A stretch of DNA of 64,000 nucleotides from contig CM026430.1 of NCBI GenBank assembly GCA_014871385.1, positions 6,613,229-6,677,228 on the forward strand, read 5' to 3'. How positions within the stretch are numbered: the first letter of the stretch is position 1; each line of letters opens with the position of its first letter. The position numbers and the translations under genes were made by a program. A model generated the notes under the pieces. It saw only the letters and a list, made by a program, of their open reading frames with translations. It was not told the DNA's origin and ran no database searches. This DNA comes from Ceratodon purpureus (taxonomy: Eukaryota; Streptophyta; Bryopsida; Pseudoditrichales; Ditrichaceae). Positions 1 to 12,419 of the stretch are shown piece by piece.

Positions 1-498
1 ACTGCATCCACGAAAAGGTCGTTGTCACCATGTGAATTGCTAGGGCGCGGGCAGGAATCCACTCCCGTGGAAGGCAGGGCTTGGGCAGAGGGTATACGGG
101 CCGGCGACGATAGATGTCCGAGGAGAGTGGGCTGGGAAAGAGAGGGGGCAACAGGGATATCAAGAGTCACACTAGGGGAGGAGATCTGGGCGTTTTGAGG
201 GCTAGGGGGAGCCACTGGAGGCTGATGGAGAGGCAGGGTCCCAAGCGGGAAGGCCTGGAAGAGCCTGAGCAGGTGAGGAGCCGGTCGACCCAGGGACAAG
301 GGCGGGAGGAGGTTGGCGATGGCGGAGCGAGGTCGGAGCCCGCCGATGTGGCGGCGCGAGCCGTAAAGGCTCCTCCCGGCTTGAGTCCCCTTTCTGACTC
401 TCGCATGGTGAGTGGATTTTTACTACGCATTGATTGAGAGGTTGTTTAGGAGGAACGCACGTCCCACAAGGACAGTAAGGTAGATTAGGGTTTTTACT
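1..498. other. GC-rich stretch without a supported gene
   Basis: This stretch is much richer in G and C than the DNA after 2.3 kb. On the minus strand it reads as proline- and serine-rich peptide, similar in composition to the proline-rich half of the LINE ORF1 that follows on the plus strand. It may be an inverted fragment of the same LINE family, but I could not align it convincingly and I see no complete reading frame. Confidence 0.3.
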
Positions 499-2286
499 AT
501 GGAGGCCGGCCGTGCAAGTTACAAATCCGCGGTGACTTCCTCTGGCATGGCCCAAGCACAAGCTTTTCCAGCATCTGACCAAGGCCCGCCGTTCCTACGT
601 GCGGCGTTGGCCACCGGCGCTTTGATAGGGGTCCTGTGGACCCTCTGCAACGCACAGTGGGCGAGGCCTTATCTCGAGGTATGTTTCAAAATTTCCAAGG
701 ATTATTGGTCTTAGGTCTGTGGCGCTATTTCTTTTACTTTGTCTCCGGAGGATGAGAACACTATAGACACAGAAATCCCTTTCCTTGAAGACCATGTCGT
801 CATTGCCTGGTTGATGGAGGGCACCATCTAGACATCCGGGGGGATTCATGGTGGGTCTCCCTCCAATTGTTAGCCCAACCGAGCACTGTCACCTTTCATC
901 AGCCTGTTGGCCGCCACTTCGCATTTGTCCGGACTGACGGCCGCACCACCACGGACCGGCTTCTTGCTTTGGGCCTTCACCACTTTCAAGGTGGCGCGGT
1001 CCTCTACCAACAATGGACACCAAGTTTCAACCCTAGGTTGCCCTTCGGCGTTCGCTGGCCTACATGGATTACTTTTCCCGAGCTCCCGCTCGAATTCTAC
1101 AAGCTAGCTCGGCGGGTTGCAGAGCAGGTTGGCCTAGTTCTTGCTGAGAGTAGAGATGGGTGTATGGATTCTCCCCGCGGTTCAATGTTGGAGTTGACAT
1201 CCGCAAACGGTGGGTTTCAAACGTTGTGGGCATTGATGCCGTTGGTCATACCGCAACAATTGCAGTGCAATATGAGGGGCTTGACCTCAACTGCCACCAC
1301 TGTGGCAGTCACGAACATCCGTCCTTAGCTTGTCCCTCCAGCTCTGCTAGTATTCTGCCTTGGCCCTCTGGAGTGGCCCCTCAACCGCAACGCCATGTTG
1401 ATAGGCAAGCAGCGCGAAGACCATCTTCTCCCTATCACCGTAGGACCATGCCCAACCCCTCCTTTCGGCCTTCTGGCCACGTCGGCCCCTCCAAATTCTC
1501 CTCCCGACGTCCTCGCTCAGTTTCGAGACGGACCCCTGCTCATCATCCCCCTCCCCCCACTTTCTACTCTCAACCTGACGCTGATGGTTTTGTTGCCGTC
1601 CCCCGGTCTCGCCGCCGAGGCTCGCTTTTCGATGTTCCCCCTTCACCTCGTGCTTGTCACAACCCGTCACCTATTCCTGGCTTCTCTGGTCCAAATCCCG
1701 GCCCAGTACCGCCCAATCCTTCCCATTCTATGCCTTCCTCCTTCCCACCCTTTGGGCATTCCGACCCCTCTCCTCAGCGTCCGGAGAGGCGCCCACGGTC
1801 TTGGCCGTCTAGGTGGGATGTCCAACCTTCCCCTGGGCCATCCCCCTCCGTCCCAAGCCTCCCAGCGGGCATTGCCGAACATGTTGGCCAACCATCCTTT
1901 TCAACAATGCCTCTCAATGACCAGGAGCTTCCACCCCTTCTCTCTGGCCCAATCCCAGCTGATGCGCACTCGCCTCCTCTCCACCGTACTACGATCCCAA
2001 TGATTCCGTTAACGACACTAGTCGCAGCGAGAATCATTATTCCAACGGGGACTCCCGCCAAACTCCTCTTTATGAGTGGAATGGCTGGGAAAAGGAATAC
2101 CGGACTAAGAAGCCATATCGCATAGGCACCCTCCCCCTTTCCTTCTTTCTCCCAGCGAATCAGTCATTATGGAAGATGCCGCGGTGTCTGATATGGATGT
2201 TGACTTGGAGGGGCCTACTCACATCCCGGCTACCCTCCCTGAGGCTCTGGCGCCCCCCTCCGACTCTACGCCCACGTCTTCCTTAT
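499..2286 (+). pseudogene. Plant LINE ORF1 (DUF4283-like, zinc knuckle), frameshifted
   Basis: This is a degraded ORF1, the RNA-binding nucleocapsid-like protein, of a plant L1-type non-LTR retrotransposon. It starts near an ATG at 499 and then moves between frames. The 867-1328 frame holds a DUF4283-like block, including the WTPSFNP and WPTWITFPELPLEF segments. The 1160-2125 frame carries a CCHC zinc knuckle of the form C-x2-C-x4-H-x4-C (CHHCGSHEHPSLAC), then a long Pro/Ser/Arg-rich region. A further frame at 2169-2286 gives an acidic, proline-rich end before a TAA. At least three frame changes and internal stops mean no protein is made. No endonuclease or reverse transcriptase follows, so the copy is cut off on its 3' side. 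The family call rests on the zinc knuckle and the DUF4283-like block. Confidence 0.7.
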
Positions 2287-3019
2287 AAGTACCATTTTCA
2301 AAAGTTGAATCTTAATTTGGATATGCAAAGCTCTGAGAAATGATTTTGTTGATAGACCATTTGTAGCCCGAGTGGCTATACACCACGTGCCTGTTTGACA
2401 AAGTTTGGCGAATTGGTGTGATTATGTGGTAAATAGTGAATTCATTAGGCACCTTCCATGCTTTTAAGTAGCTCATGTGGCAACTTCCTTGAACAAATGG
2501 TCTTTCATGTGGCGACTTTCTTAAATACTTGAATATCATGCAATGATATTGACTGGATGAATCAAACCCATGCTAAGAAGGCCTTGCCCATTGCAGCAAT
2601 CAATACCCTCATCACACATCCATTTAGTAATTGTGAATAAAATCCCAAGCGACCAAAACTTGCTTACATCATAGAAACAAAGGTTAGAATCACTTGTCCT
2701 TAGCGAACCGTTTGCAAGCTTCACTTCAATGTGTGATGGCTACTGAGTATAGAAACAATTCCTAATCATAGAATGGCTGAGCAAAGGAGCTTCACACATG
2801 TGTCCAGGTGACCATCCAAGCAGTTCCGCACTTTGGATTTCTTAAATCCAACACTTCCTCCACACTTCCAAACACCGCTGTCGGGTAGAGAAGTCTTTGC
2901 CTTGGAAAAATACTGGATTTCTGGCTGCAATTAGTTTTGGCTCAAGACATGAAAGACAAGGATAATATAAGAAGTAATAATCCTTGACCACATCATATAT
3001 ACATATTCGAACCAATACC

Positions 3020-3215
3020 CTTTTGTACGTATACGTAAAGTATTCCTAACCGTATACGTAGAGTACTTTTATATGTACATGTAGAGTACTTTTATACGTA
3101 TATTTGTCATGTATAAATACAGTAGAACATACTACACAAATACATGATTTATACGTACAAATATAATACTCTTATACATATACATACAAAGTATAAATAC
3201 GATCTACCGTATACA
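3020..3215. repeat. Degenerate TACGTA-rich repeat patch
   Basis: Variants of GTATACGTA, each followed by an AGAGTACTTTTAT-like segment, recur about every 25-30 bases. The patch is AT-rich but unusually full of the self-complementary word TACGTA. No function is evident. Confidence 0.5.
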
Positions 3216-4214
3216 AACCATATAAGTCTTGTACATACCTTCAAAAATCCCAAATCTCCCTCTAAAATAATAGCCAAACTTCAATTAACCACCAAATTAG
3301 CATAAACACTTCAAATCAGGAGTCCTTTAGCATTTTGGAAAGTTACCAAAGTGCTTCACAGGGAAAAAGAGAGATTAAAGCTCATCAAGGTACTGTCAAG
3401 AGTCCATAGCTCGCCAAAGGTCGTACTCCCGAATTCAGCATCAGTTGCACCTCCCTTTGCTTCAAAGAACACTCTGACTTCATACAAGCTTTGCCAGGAT
3501 TGAGTGATAACTTTCTAGAAAGCTGATAACATCATCTAAATTCTCTCAAAAATTCATCTTCAGAATCTATACCAAACGGTTTCTATGCTCAGTTGAAGTT
3601 GGTGCCTACTTCCACTCTTGAATCTATTCGGCAGCTCAACACCCTCTCACCTTCAAAGCCATAACTTTGTCTCAAACAATCTAAATCAAAACTTACAAAG
3701 CACCATAGAAAAATAACACAATAACACTTAGTATGGTCAAATTTTGTAAACAAAAACACTATAAACAAGTTTCTACAAGCTTTTGAAGTCTTGGTCTTCT
3801 AAACTTCTTTATAGCAGACATTGTCCCACTCAAACACACATAGAAATTACATACTGAGTCCAAATAGAGCGTGCCATACTCTTATAGAACCACAATAACA
3901 AGATGTACAAGCCCTCAAAATATTATAGAAAAAATCATAGTATACACTGAGCTCTCGCTCTCCAAAAATTGCACACCGAAAAACTAAACTCTGGTGGAAG
4001 AGAGAGGGGAACCCGACCCCTTTGCCTCCTCCCAAAGTCAACACCAGCCCATACCTACGCCTCATGGGCCTCAACTACTTATTGGCTAACTCCCTCAAGC
4101 TTACTTCAGTCTTATCTATCCCTTATCTTAGCCATAAGGCATCAAAAGTCTACCAAATGGTAAACTATTTCCACCTTCTATCTACCAAACTTCTAATATG
4201 CAAAGTGAAGTTTG

Positions 4215-4298
4215 GTAACATAAAAAACTAAACAAATAAAATTTAATATATGTCTAGTAACATAAAAAACTAAACAAATAAAATTTAATATATGTCTA
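4215..4298. repeat. 42-bp perfect tandem duplication
   Basis: A 42-base unit beginning GTAACATAAAAAACTAAAC is present twice in a row (4215-4256 and 4257-4298) with no difference that I can see, so the duplication is recent. Confidence 0.85.
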
Positions 4299-4794
4299 AA
4301 AGAGCTTGAAAAGAATTCCAAAAAGAATTTCACTCCATTTGCAAGAACTTAAGGATGCGTTGAAGGATAAGAGCAACAAAGTCAGCGCGAGCAGCCTTGG
4401 TCAACCGATTTATTGGACCTTCAAGCTAACGTTGATGACTGCGACTCCCTTTGACAGGCCTAAGACAACAAGAGTATGATTTTGGACGCTCATGCAACGG
4501 TGTAGGATTAAATGGCAGAAGAGTACGAACCGGCAGCTGAGATATTTTTGATATTTTTTAACAAACTCAAAGAATAAATCTGATCTTTAATTAACGTACG
4601 GATTTTTGTTTTAAAGAAATCAAACAATTACAAAAAAACTGATGAAGTTCTAAATGAAACTTCTTCTTATAACACAAATACTTTGTAGAAGGCGTCACCG
4701 TGAAGCTTTCCCAAAGATGTGATCTGTTTTCTCCAATCAAAGCCACTCAAATAAAACATAAATTAAAAATGTTAAACAATGGATAGGGATATAA

Positions 4795-5025
4795 ATCCCT
4801 TCAGCATGCTCTAATAATCGCCAAGCCGCGGAAGTCCAACTAATAAAGTGCTTCAAGCGCCATAGCACTGGTCCAGGTTCGAAACCCTTTGGACCCGTAT
4901 GAGCATGCGAATGGCCACGTGTCTTGGCATTGCTAGTGAAAACTAGGCAGGAAACTACCAGTTGGCGCCACCTACCCCCTGAGCATGTGAGAAGATGCAG
5001 AGACTCCAAGTTTCGTGGTTAAAAC
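4795..5025 (+). mobile_element. Possible tRNA-derived SINE
   Basis: A GC-richer island sits in AT-rich DNA. It carries a pol III B-box-like sequence, GGTTCGAAACCC, at about 4,876-4,887, preceded by about 75 bases that could be a tRNA-like head. A pyrimidine-rich stretch follows from about 5,030. I did not find a convincing A box or target-site duplication, so this is tentative. Confidence 0.35.
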
Positions 5026-5172
5026 CACGGTCCTTTCCCTTCCCCCTTCATTCCCCTGATCTCCCCCCTCCCTTTTGTCTATATTTTTGTTTTTCTTAGT
5101 TTTATTTCTATTTGCTCAGAACACTGCTCCCAAACCATTCCACATTGTATTTACATATTGAAACAATTCCTT

Positions 5173-7221
5173 TCACGACACCGCATAAATGGCAATGTTA
5201 GCTAGTTTAAAAAACTCAGATAAGAGGCTTAGCATCAAACCGTTTTGGCCAATTTTTTTCCACACCTTTGTCATTGGGTTCACGTCTCTCGATTCTACCA
5301 TCGCTAAATGGCAATTTGTCTTCATCGTCAACTTAAATAACACAGTTTGCAGCCCTAGCGTGCGGGCATCGAGTATAGAATCAACATGAGTCATCACATG
5401 CTCATCTTTTGATCCTGCATTCACTTGTTTAGTGATATAGAAATGATGCCGCAGTGTCTTCATATACAACTCATCACAATTATTCTGAAACCAAAACTCT
5501 GGAAATACAACAAAGAAGGCATTTATAAGATCAGAATCCGAAAACCTTTTCTCAAGTTCAGCATTGAGCATCTCTGTTGCGTCACGACACTGCCCCTTTA
5601 CAAATGACACCCACGTCATCAAACTTGCTCCAACTCACGGGGAGCTTCTTCCCCGACTAATGAGACAACTTGTGCGTTGCGTATGTGTAATCGTTGATCT
5701 AAGAGCTCAAGCTCTCTGATCCATTGTTAAGATCAACCACCCACTCTTATGCAATGGTGTGACTGTGGTCCTCAACAACGTCATACAATTGTTGGAATTG
5801 TTGTTTTGATGAAAGACTTAGAGCTGCAGTACATTATGTACAACTCTGCTTGGTAGATTTTAATTGCAGCCATATGGTCACTTATAAATACGTGAGGCGA
5901 CCATACAATGGCATGATGCAAGGCAATGCTAGCAAGGTCCCAATGTCACAGAGAAGGTCACAATTCAGTCTTGCCGAACCCCTCGTAGCTGCTTGCTAGG
6001 CAGTTAGATCAAATTCCTTAAGTGCCGCATCTTCATACATCTTTATAATGAGAGTCTTATACTCTCCTAGTACTCTCCTAGTACTCTCCTAAGTGGATTC
6101 AGAAGAGAGATCCGCCGGGTTTCGACGTTTTTCAACATCCTTAAATCCTTTGTGTCTATAATGTTAGCAAGTACTAAAACTCAAGGTTTTCCTTTGGACT
6201 TGCACTGAAGTAAGCATACATTGCTTGGCAAAGTTCCTCTAGTCTTACCACAATGAATAGATTTGAAATAGGTTGAATTATGTTAGGTTTGTGCGATGCG
6301 CCATGCAATGCCAAGAAGACGCCCGCTCTCTTGAATCCAATAACAACATAAATGTGAAGTGATAACCAACTTTGATGGTCTATGGTTGTTACCTCGTCTG
6401 CAAAAATGGAGAAGAAGCTTGCATTAGCGATGATTTTCTTTGTGTGAGTAGATTGAACCAAGGCCATGCTCTAAACCATCTCCCATCTGCAATATTGACT
6501 TTATTGTTTATGAGGCATGTAAGGAACAACTAACTGTAGCAATTGATGTAATGAATCAAAGTCCGTCATTGGTCATCCGTGACTAAGGAACGAAAACAAC
6601 ACTCTAGATTGTATGAGCTTCTTCTCCTTCTCCTTGATTGCACCTTCCAAGACTTGCTACACCACGGTCTCAGATCCACTCATCGCAAAGAAAATGTGTT
6701 TGTTCTTCACATGCTTGCAGGTCAAGAGGAAGTAATGATTGCCCTTCTTAATCTTCCCAAATCAACAAGGGTTGTCCTTCAACCAACATGCTTCCACGAC
6801 GAGTCCAACTTCAGCACCAAAAGCTTCTCGTGGCCTTCTACCTGCGAGCATACCTTGCACGGCACTTTGCATACGCGACCATCATAACCAATGACAGACT
6901 CCACACACGGCAAGTGCGCCGCCTAACTATCCTCAAAGTGGCAGTTGAACTCGTAACTTGACTACCTATGTCGCGCCGCCTCGATGATTGAGGTCCCAAC
7001 TATGGAGTCCACCATTGCAGGTCTAAGTTGGAGCTCTCAACTATTTCCGTTGCAGCCGTATTAACAACAACGTTGTCTCCAAAGCTCGCCTTTCCAACAT
7101 CTACGTCCAGCGCTCCATCGTATTCCAATCCCTGTCTCAACACACTCATCGCTTCAAACCCGTCGCTCAACAAACATAGAGAATCTGTTGGGACTCTACC
7201 ATTGTAAGGGGATTTTGACAT
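5173..7221 (-). pseudogene. hAT-type transposase relic (DUF4371/dimerisation family)
   Basis: On the minus strand, fragments of one transposase appear in the right order. The N-terminal part (about 7,221-6,560) includes the phrase YDGRVCKVPCKVCSQVEG and a KLDSSWKH segment, typical of zinc-finger hAT proteins with a DUF4371 core. The frame 6467-6174 carries DEVTTIDHQSWLSLHIYV, the region around the first catalytic Asp. The frame 5622-5173 ends in a C-terminal dimerisation-like helix with EFFKLANIAIYAV. Stops and frame changes separate the pieces, so the gene is dead. The family assignment is from recalled conserved wording, not a search. I did not identify terminal inverted repeats. Confidence 0.6.
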
Positions 7222-10200
7222 TGAGGATTGCTAAGGAGCCATGATCCCCTCACAACCCAACGACGTAATCCTATCGCAATCCGCGCACAAAACAAGAGAC
7301 AAATGTACATAGAATTGAAAAAACAAAAAACAAAAGTTGTGAAACTCCCTAATCACAACCAATTTGAATGTTGTCATTCTACACAAGCAGCTTCCATTCA
7401 CAGCTTCTAAAGCTCTACAACCTCCGGAAAATAAGCAGAAGTTGCCGCAACTCTGGCAAGCACCGTCTTGGAACAAGGTGGAATTGGCGAGGGGACAAGA
7501 GAAAACTAATCTAGAAGTCTAGCTTCCACTCTAAATGAGGAGGAGAAGGTGGCATGTTGGTTGAATGAACACCTCGCAAACTGGGAGACATGACCTACGG
7601 AGTTGAGGCGCAATGGTGTCTGGAGGGGCATTGTCGGCGACAAGACATGCAAAGTGATATGCAGTCCTAAATTGTGACTGGCTTCTTTGAAACCAAAAAA
7701 GAACAACTTAGCAAACGCCGATTTAGTTTTGTATGTAAGTTCGTGGCAAATTTTTGCCAAATTATATTTTGATATATGAGAATGTTTAGAAATGCAATGT
7801 AAAATCCAACAAATGTATATTTTTTAATACCAAAAATATACCTACAATTTTATTGTTATATACTTTATTGAATATCATACATTAAAACTAATTGTGTTCA
7901 GATTTTTATTTAATTTTTAGCTTTTAATATTGCAACCTTCTTATTTATTTCTTTGGTGTTGATTATTGTATTTGGATACAATGCTTATTTTGTGAAATGT
8001 ATTAGATTTTTCAGGTCAATTATATACGCACAAGTAGGTAGCAATCGCAAAATAAGAATCATTCTTGTGAATTTCTTCTAATGTGTTGGTATGTCTTGTT
8101 GAAAAGTTAATGAAGTAATTAAATCTTAATCTAATTCATTGTGATTCAAAAAGGTTATTTCACAATTTTTTCAACTAGAAAAATACTACATCATTGATAG
8201 ACAACAATTTCATGTGCCAATATTATGACTTTGAAGCTTACAACCCATTATATCTCCTATCAATCATAATTAATAATTTTCTTCAAAGTCTCTAATATAA
8301 CTTATATTAAGGCTGGAGCAAGGTGAAGAGGCCAAAAATGATTGTTATATCTTTTATTTAATTATTGTAATAAGTTTTTGCTTCAATCAAAGACAAAATG
8401 AAATCAAAAAATCAATTAAGATTCCATTTAAAGATAAGAGTAATGATTTTTTTTACTTAATTAGATACAAACTATATGCATTAAATAGTGCCATTGGCTC
8501 ATCAAAGTAATTTAAATGATTTTTGAAGTCTACTCTTCCTCTAGTCCCTTTACTTTCTAAAGTTTTTAGAAAAATAGTTCTTATTACCTCTAATGTTGTT
8601 AACATCGTCCAACAACACCAATTAAAGATTGAAGGTCATCTTAGTGGGTTCATTGGAGAAAACAAGTATGCTTTGATAACAATTGCGTTTTCTGCTACGT
8701 AGAGATGAAGATTGTTCCAATACGTCAATGTCCACTCACAATATCAATTCTAAAATTAAATAATAATAAGAAAACATAATTGATGTTCTTACCACACCTG
8801 GCTTTAAATCAAGTGATGAATATTACATAGAGAACAATGTACTATACTTGGCCCAGAACAAGCATGATAAGCAATATTTTTAGACCCTACAAGTAATTTT
8901 TCATAAATATTATTTAAAAGGCTCTTTGAGGTAAACATTAAGAACTAATTTTCTTGATGGGTCATAATAGTTTGCAACTACATTCTAAATGACTACGTAA
9001 AGATTAAATAAAATGCGTGGATTTATTTTTCTTGATTGGATTACAAATGTGAATACCTTTGAATGGATAAATTTCAAAAGAAAACCAATTGATTAATTTT
9101 TAGCTACATAGAGATAAAAATTGTAGTGTTTAAAAAGCTACTATTCTAGAAAATTTATGATGTTCTAAATACAATGCATTGTGCGTTTCTTTCTTCGTGG
9201 AGGCAAATATTATTTATGATTTTAACCGATCACAAAAAAAATCATATGCTTAAGGTAGAAATTGTATTTATGTGAGTTTTGGAAAATAATTGACTATTAA
9301 AACATTTGACACAAATCAAATTAATTGTCAATCATCTGGATGAATTATGACGACCATGTTCTATATATTTTTTTTAAATAAATTATATTAGATTTGTAGA
9401 AGTCATATGTCTAATTTGGTTAAATTCCTCTAAGGCCGTTAGAGACTGATGATCAAGAACTCATCAATGAAAAGTATTGAGGGTATGTTTTTTCATTTAT
9501 AAATGCAATGAATAAGTTTTTATTTTATTTTTTGCTAATTCATATTATTTTGATAATCAAAGTAGTCTGGTGTTAGGGGTGAGGGATGGTAATGAACCCC
9601 CTTCCAATTTTTTAATATGCTCGCTACATCAATTTATGTCTGCATGGTGTTTGTGTTAGTTTTTATGTCATTTTTGAGATTACACACATTGAAAGACACA
9701 TGAGCAACTCAAAAATTCATCTAGGGTGTAATAAATCTAATATGTTGTGGTTGTTCAACTGAAAAATTTGTTTTAGTTAAATTTGAACATTGTTGATGGT
9801 GTACTTTAGTGTAGCATTGGATGACAATTTATGTGTCGTGGTTAAAGATATTTTGGTCATGTCAAAGAAAGTATCCTCTTAGATTGCCCTTAATTATATA
9901 TGTTGTGTTTTGGTAATCTTCATTTGCATCATTTGCATTAATATGATGTATCATATTTCTCTATTTCATTTGAATATATGATGTAATGTTGCTATTTATA
10001 ATAAAATATTATGTATATAAGAAATTGTCTTGGATCTTTTAAGATATTTTTGAATGTAGGAAGTTGGTGTTGGTGTTCTTGAAGAAGATGATGGATTAGA
10101 GGTTCAATTTGTCCGTAGAAAATGATGCAGTTCGCAATAATGTAACACTTCTTAAAAGTTTTTTGGTGGGTGATGGTATGGACATAGAAAATGACATTGT

Positions 10201-11160
10201 GGGGGCAAGTGGATGACAAAATAGTTGTTTAACAGCATATAGTGCACTTTTGGTTAATTGATATGGTTTGGGTTGTAGTCTTTTTATCTATAGCAATTCA
10301 TCATGTCTAGTTCATTGAGAGGTGTAATTTGTTTAAGATTTATTCTACTATGTAATAGTAACTTCTATAATAGTTTAAAGGAAGTATAAAGGCCAAGTCT
10401 AGAGAGGTTGTAGGCTTTTTCATCCATACATTTCTAAATTCTTTGCTATTACTAAATATTAAATTATCAATTATCTAAACAATGTAGGTTTATATATTTT
10501 AAATTTATTGAATTTCAACATTAGTGAATAAATATCAAAACATGATAAATATTTTAATTTCTTGTTGCAAATGGAAAATGATTTATCATATAAAATATTT
10601 TTGTAATGTTTTTAGTACATTTTGAATGGAATGGATTTATGTCATCAATTCCTTTAAATGGAAATTAACATTTGAATTATTTAGCATTCTATACTTGGAA
10701 AGACACTAAAGCCGCCTTATAATATGGACCATTGTTAGTGACAACGGTGCTTTAAATTTCATAACTCGTGATTAATTCATAATTGGCCCTTAATCTGGAA
10801 TGGGCTTTCTAAACTTTTGAGCACTCTCCTATTATATCATTTTTGGATGTAATTCTTTGATTTTTTCTTATAGATTTCGATGTTTGCAAAATCTTTGTGT
10901 GGATATACTAATTTTTTTACACAAGACATTAAAAAAGTATATTTATGGTATACAAAGCAAAGTTTCTACATCTTAGGCAGTTTTAATACCCATAAACTAC
11001 CTTTGAGATTTTTTAAACAAATAATTGTGATTGTCTTTGAGATTATAAAAAATAATCTTTTATATTAAAATTCTTTATCACATAAAAGATAAAGATTTAA
11101 TTTTTTTTTTCTTCTTTTTTTTCTACTTCTAGAATTAAAAAAAACCATTATCTTAACTGC
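7222..11160. other. AT-rich intergenic DNA, no gene seen
   Basis: Only short frames without family features occur. From about 7,760 the sequence is very AT-rich with many homopolymer runs. I see no RNA gene, array or clear element end. Confidence 0.5.
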
Positions 11161-11185
11161 ATGTATTCATATTTGAATAAAAAAA

Positions 11186-12378
11186 CTTCCCTACCCCTAA
11201 GGGTGGGTGGGCGGGACATCCCTTTACAGGGCAGCTTTTATCACCTTCCTCACCAAATTTCATTCTCAATCAGCCCATTCTCAATTCAAACCTAATCAAA
11301 TCTGTACACTCTCTTGTGATTCCAAATTACCAGTATAGACACATAGTGCTTTTCACCAAAGAATTCTCAATCAACACACTACTTACAATATAGTAGTGTA
11401 TGACAAAACAATCCAAATAATAGAGAGAAAAGTTTGTCTTAAAACTGACAATACAAGATCAAACACAAAATAGTTTGAGTCTCCAGAAATCTTCTCATCC
11501 CTTGAATGTTGATGTAGTAAAGTAAGAAAAATCCAGAGGTAAAGGACCTCATCTGTCCCCATAAACACAACCAAAACCACAGTTAGGATTATGTTTGTAG
11601 ACAAGGTGTCAACAGCCCTTTACAGCTTGTTATTGTAGTCACAAGAAAAATCAAACCCTACACCAAACATACAAATCAAAGGGAGAGATGAAAGAGTCTA
11701 ATTGCAATCATAAATTAGAAGACCTGAGTAGTAGTTCCACTAGACTCAGCCATGTTGCACTTTGCTTCAGCTCCACACCACCATATACCAAAACTTCACA
11801 AGCTCTAAAAATCTCTCACACACATGTAGCAAACTAGAATTACTTTCAAAGCAGACAAGTAAACAGATGCATATGGCCAAGAAACTCCCATGGTTTTATA
11901 CCCTCAAAGAAGTTTCTAGAGATTCACTTGTTTGTTATATGGACAGGAATAGCCTCGCTGGTCCAATCATCTCTGACCCTTAGATGAAGGTTAACCTAGA
12001 TCAAATGGTCATAAATTAGTGACTTGCTAGAGTAAAGTTCAAGCTTGTAGTAAGCCCCAAGTAAAGTAAGCCCCAAGTAAAGTAAGCCCCAAGTAAAGTA
12101 AGCCCCAAGTAAAGTAAGCTTCAAGTTTGGAGTAACTACCAGTAAGCTATGTGTAAGGGAGGTGGGTGGATTTCACTAATTTATACCTTATTCAGCATAT
12201 CATGCCATAATAAAGTGACTATGTAATTGCTTGCAAAGTTTTACAAGTAATGTGCAAATTTATTTTGCAAGCCTACAGAACTGAAGAGTGCAACTTCTGT
12301 CTGAATCATTGTAATAAAAACCTTGTTTAGAAAATAAATTCTAAATTAAATACGGGTATAAGATCTTCCCAATATTTA
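11186..12378 (-). repeat. R1 repeat, left inverted copy
   Basis: This is one arm of an inverted pair. Read on the minus strand it matches 29,201-30,319 plus 33,841-33,979 over its length, including a short frame beginning MSTNIILTVV (11,604-11,383 minus here; 29,946 plus in the other copy). The other copy has a TATA-like TATAAAA at 29,650, so R1 may derive from a retroelement LTR or leader. On the plus strand this copy is followed by an A-rich tail (about 12,378-12,410). It also contains the expanded 16-bp minisatellite at 12,050-12,113. The superfamily is not resolved. Confidence 0.7.
12050..12113. repeat. 16-bp minisatellite, four copies
   Basis: The unit GTAAGCCCCAAGTAAA occurs four times head to tail (from 12,050, 12,066, 12,082 and 12,098), then a diverged fifth copy begins. 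The R1 copy at 29-30 kb has essentially one such unit, so the expansion happened after the two R1 copies separated. Confidence 0.85.
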
Positions 12379-12419
12379 AAAAAGAAAAAAAGAAAAAAAA
12401 GAAAAAAAAACAAACAAAC

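Larger units (their letters stand above)
2287..4790. other. AT-rich intergenic DNA
   Basis: I see no gene here. Short reading frames at 2312-2724 and 3847-4231 lack family features and are probably chance. Two local repeats are noted separately: a TACGTA-rich patch at 3,020-3,215 and a 42-bp tandem duplication at 4,215-4,298. Confidence 0.5.

Noticed and set aside
114..582. Overlapping frames on both strands at the left edge
   Set aside because: They arise from GC-rich, stop-poor sequence and show no family features; at most an antisense LINE fragment.
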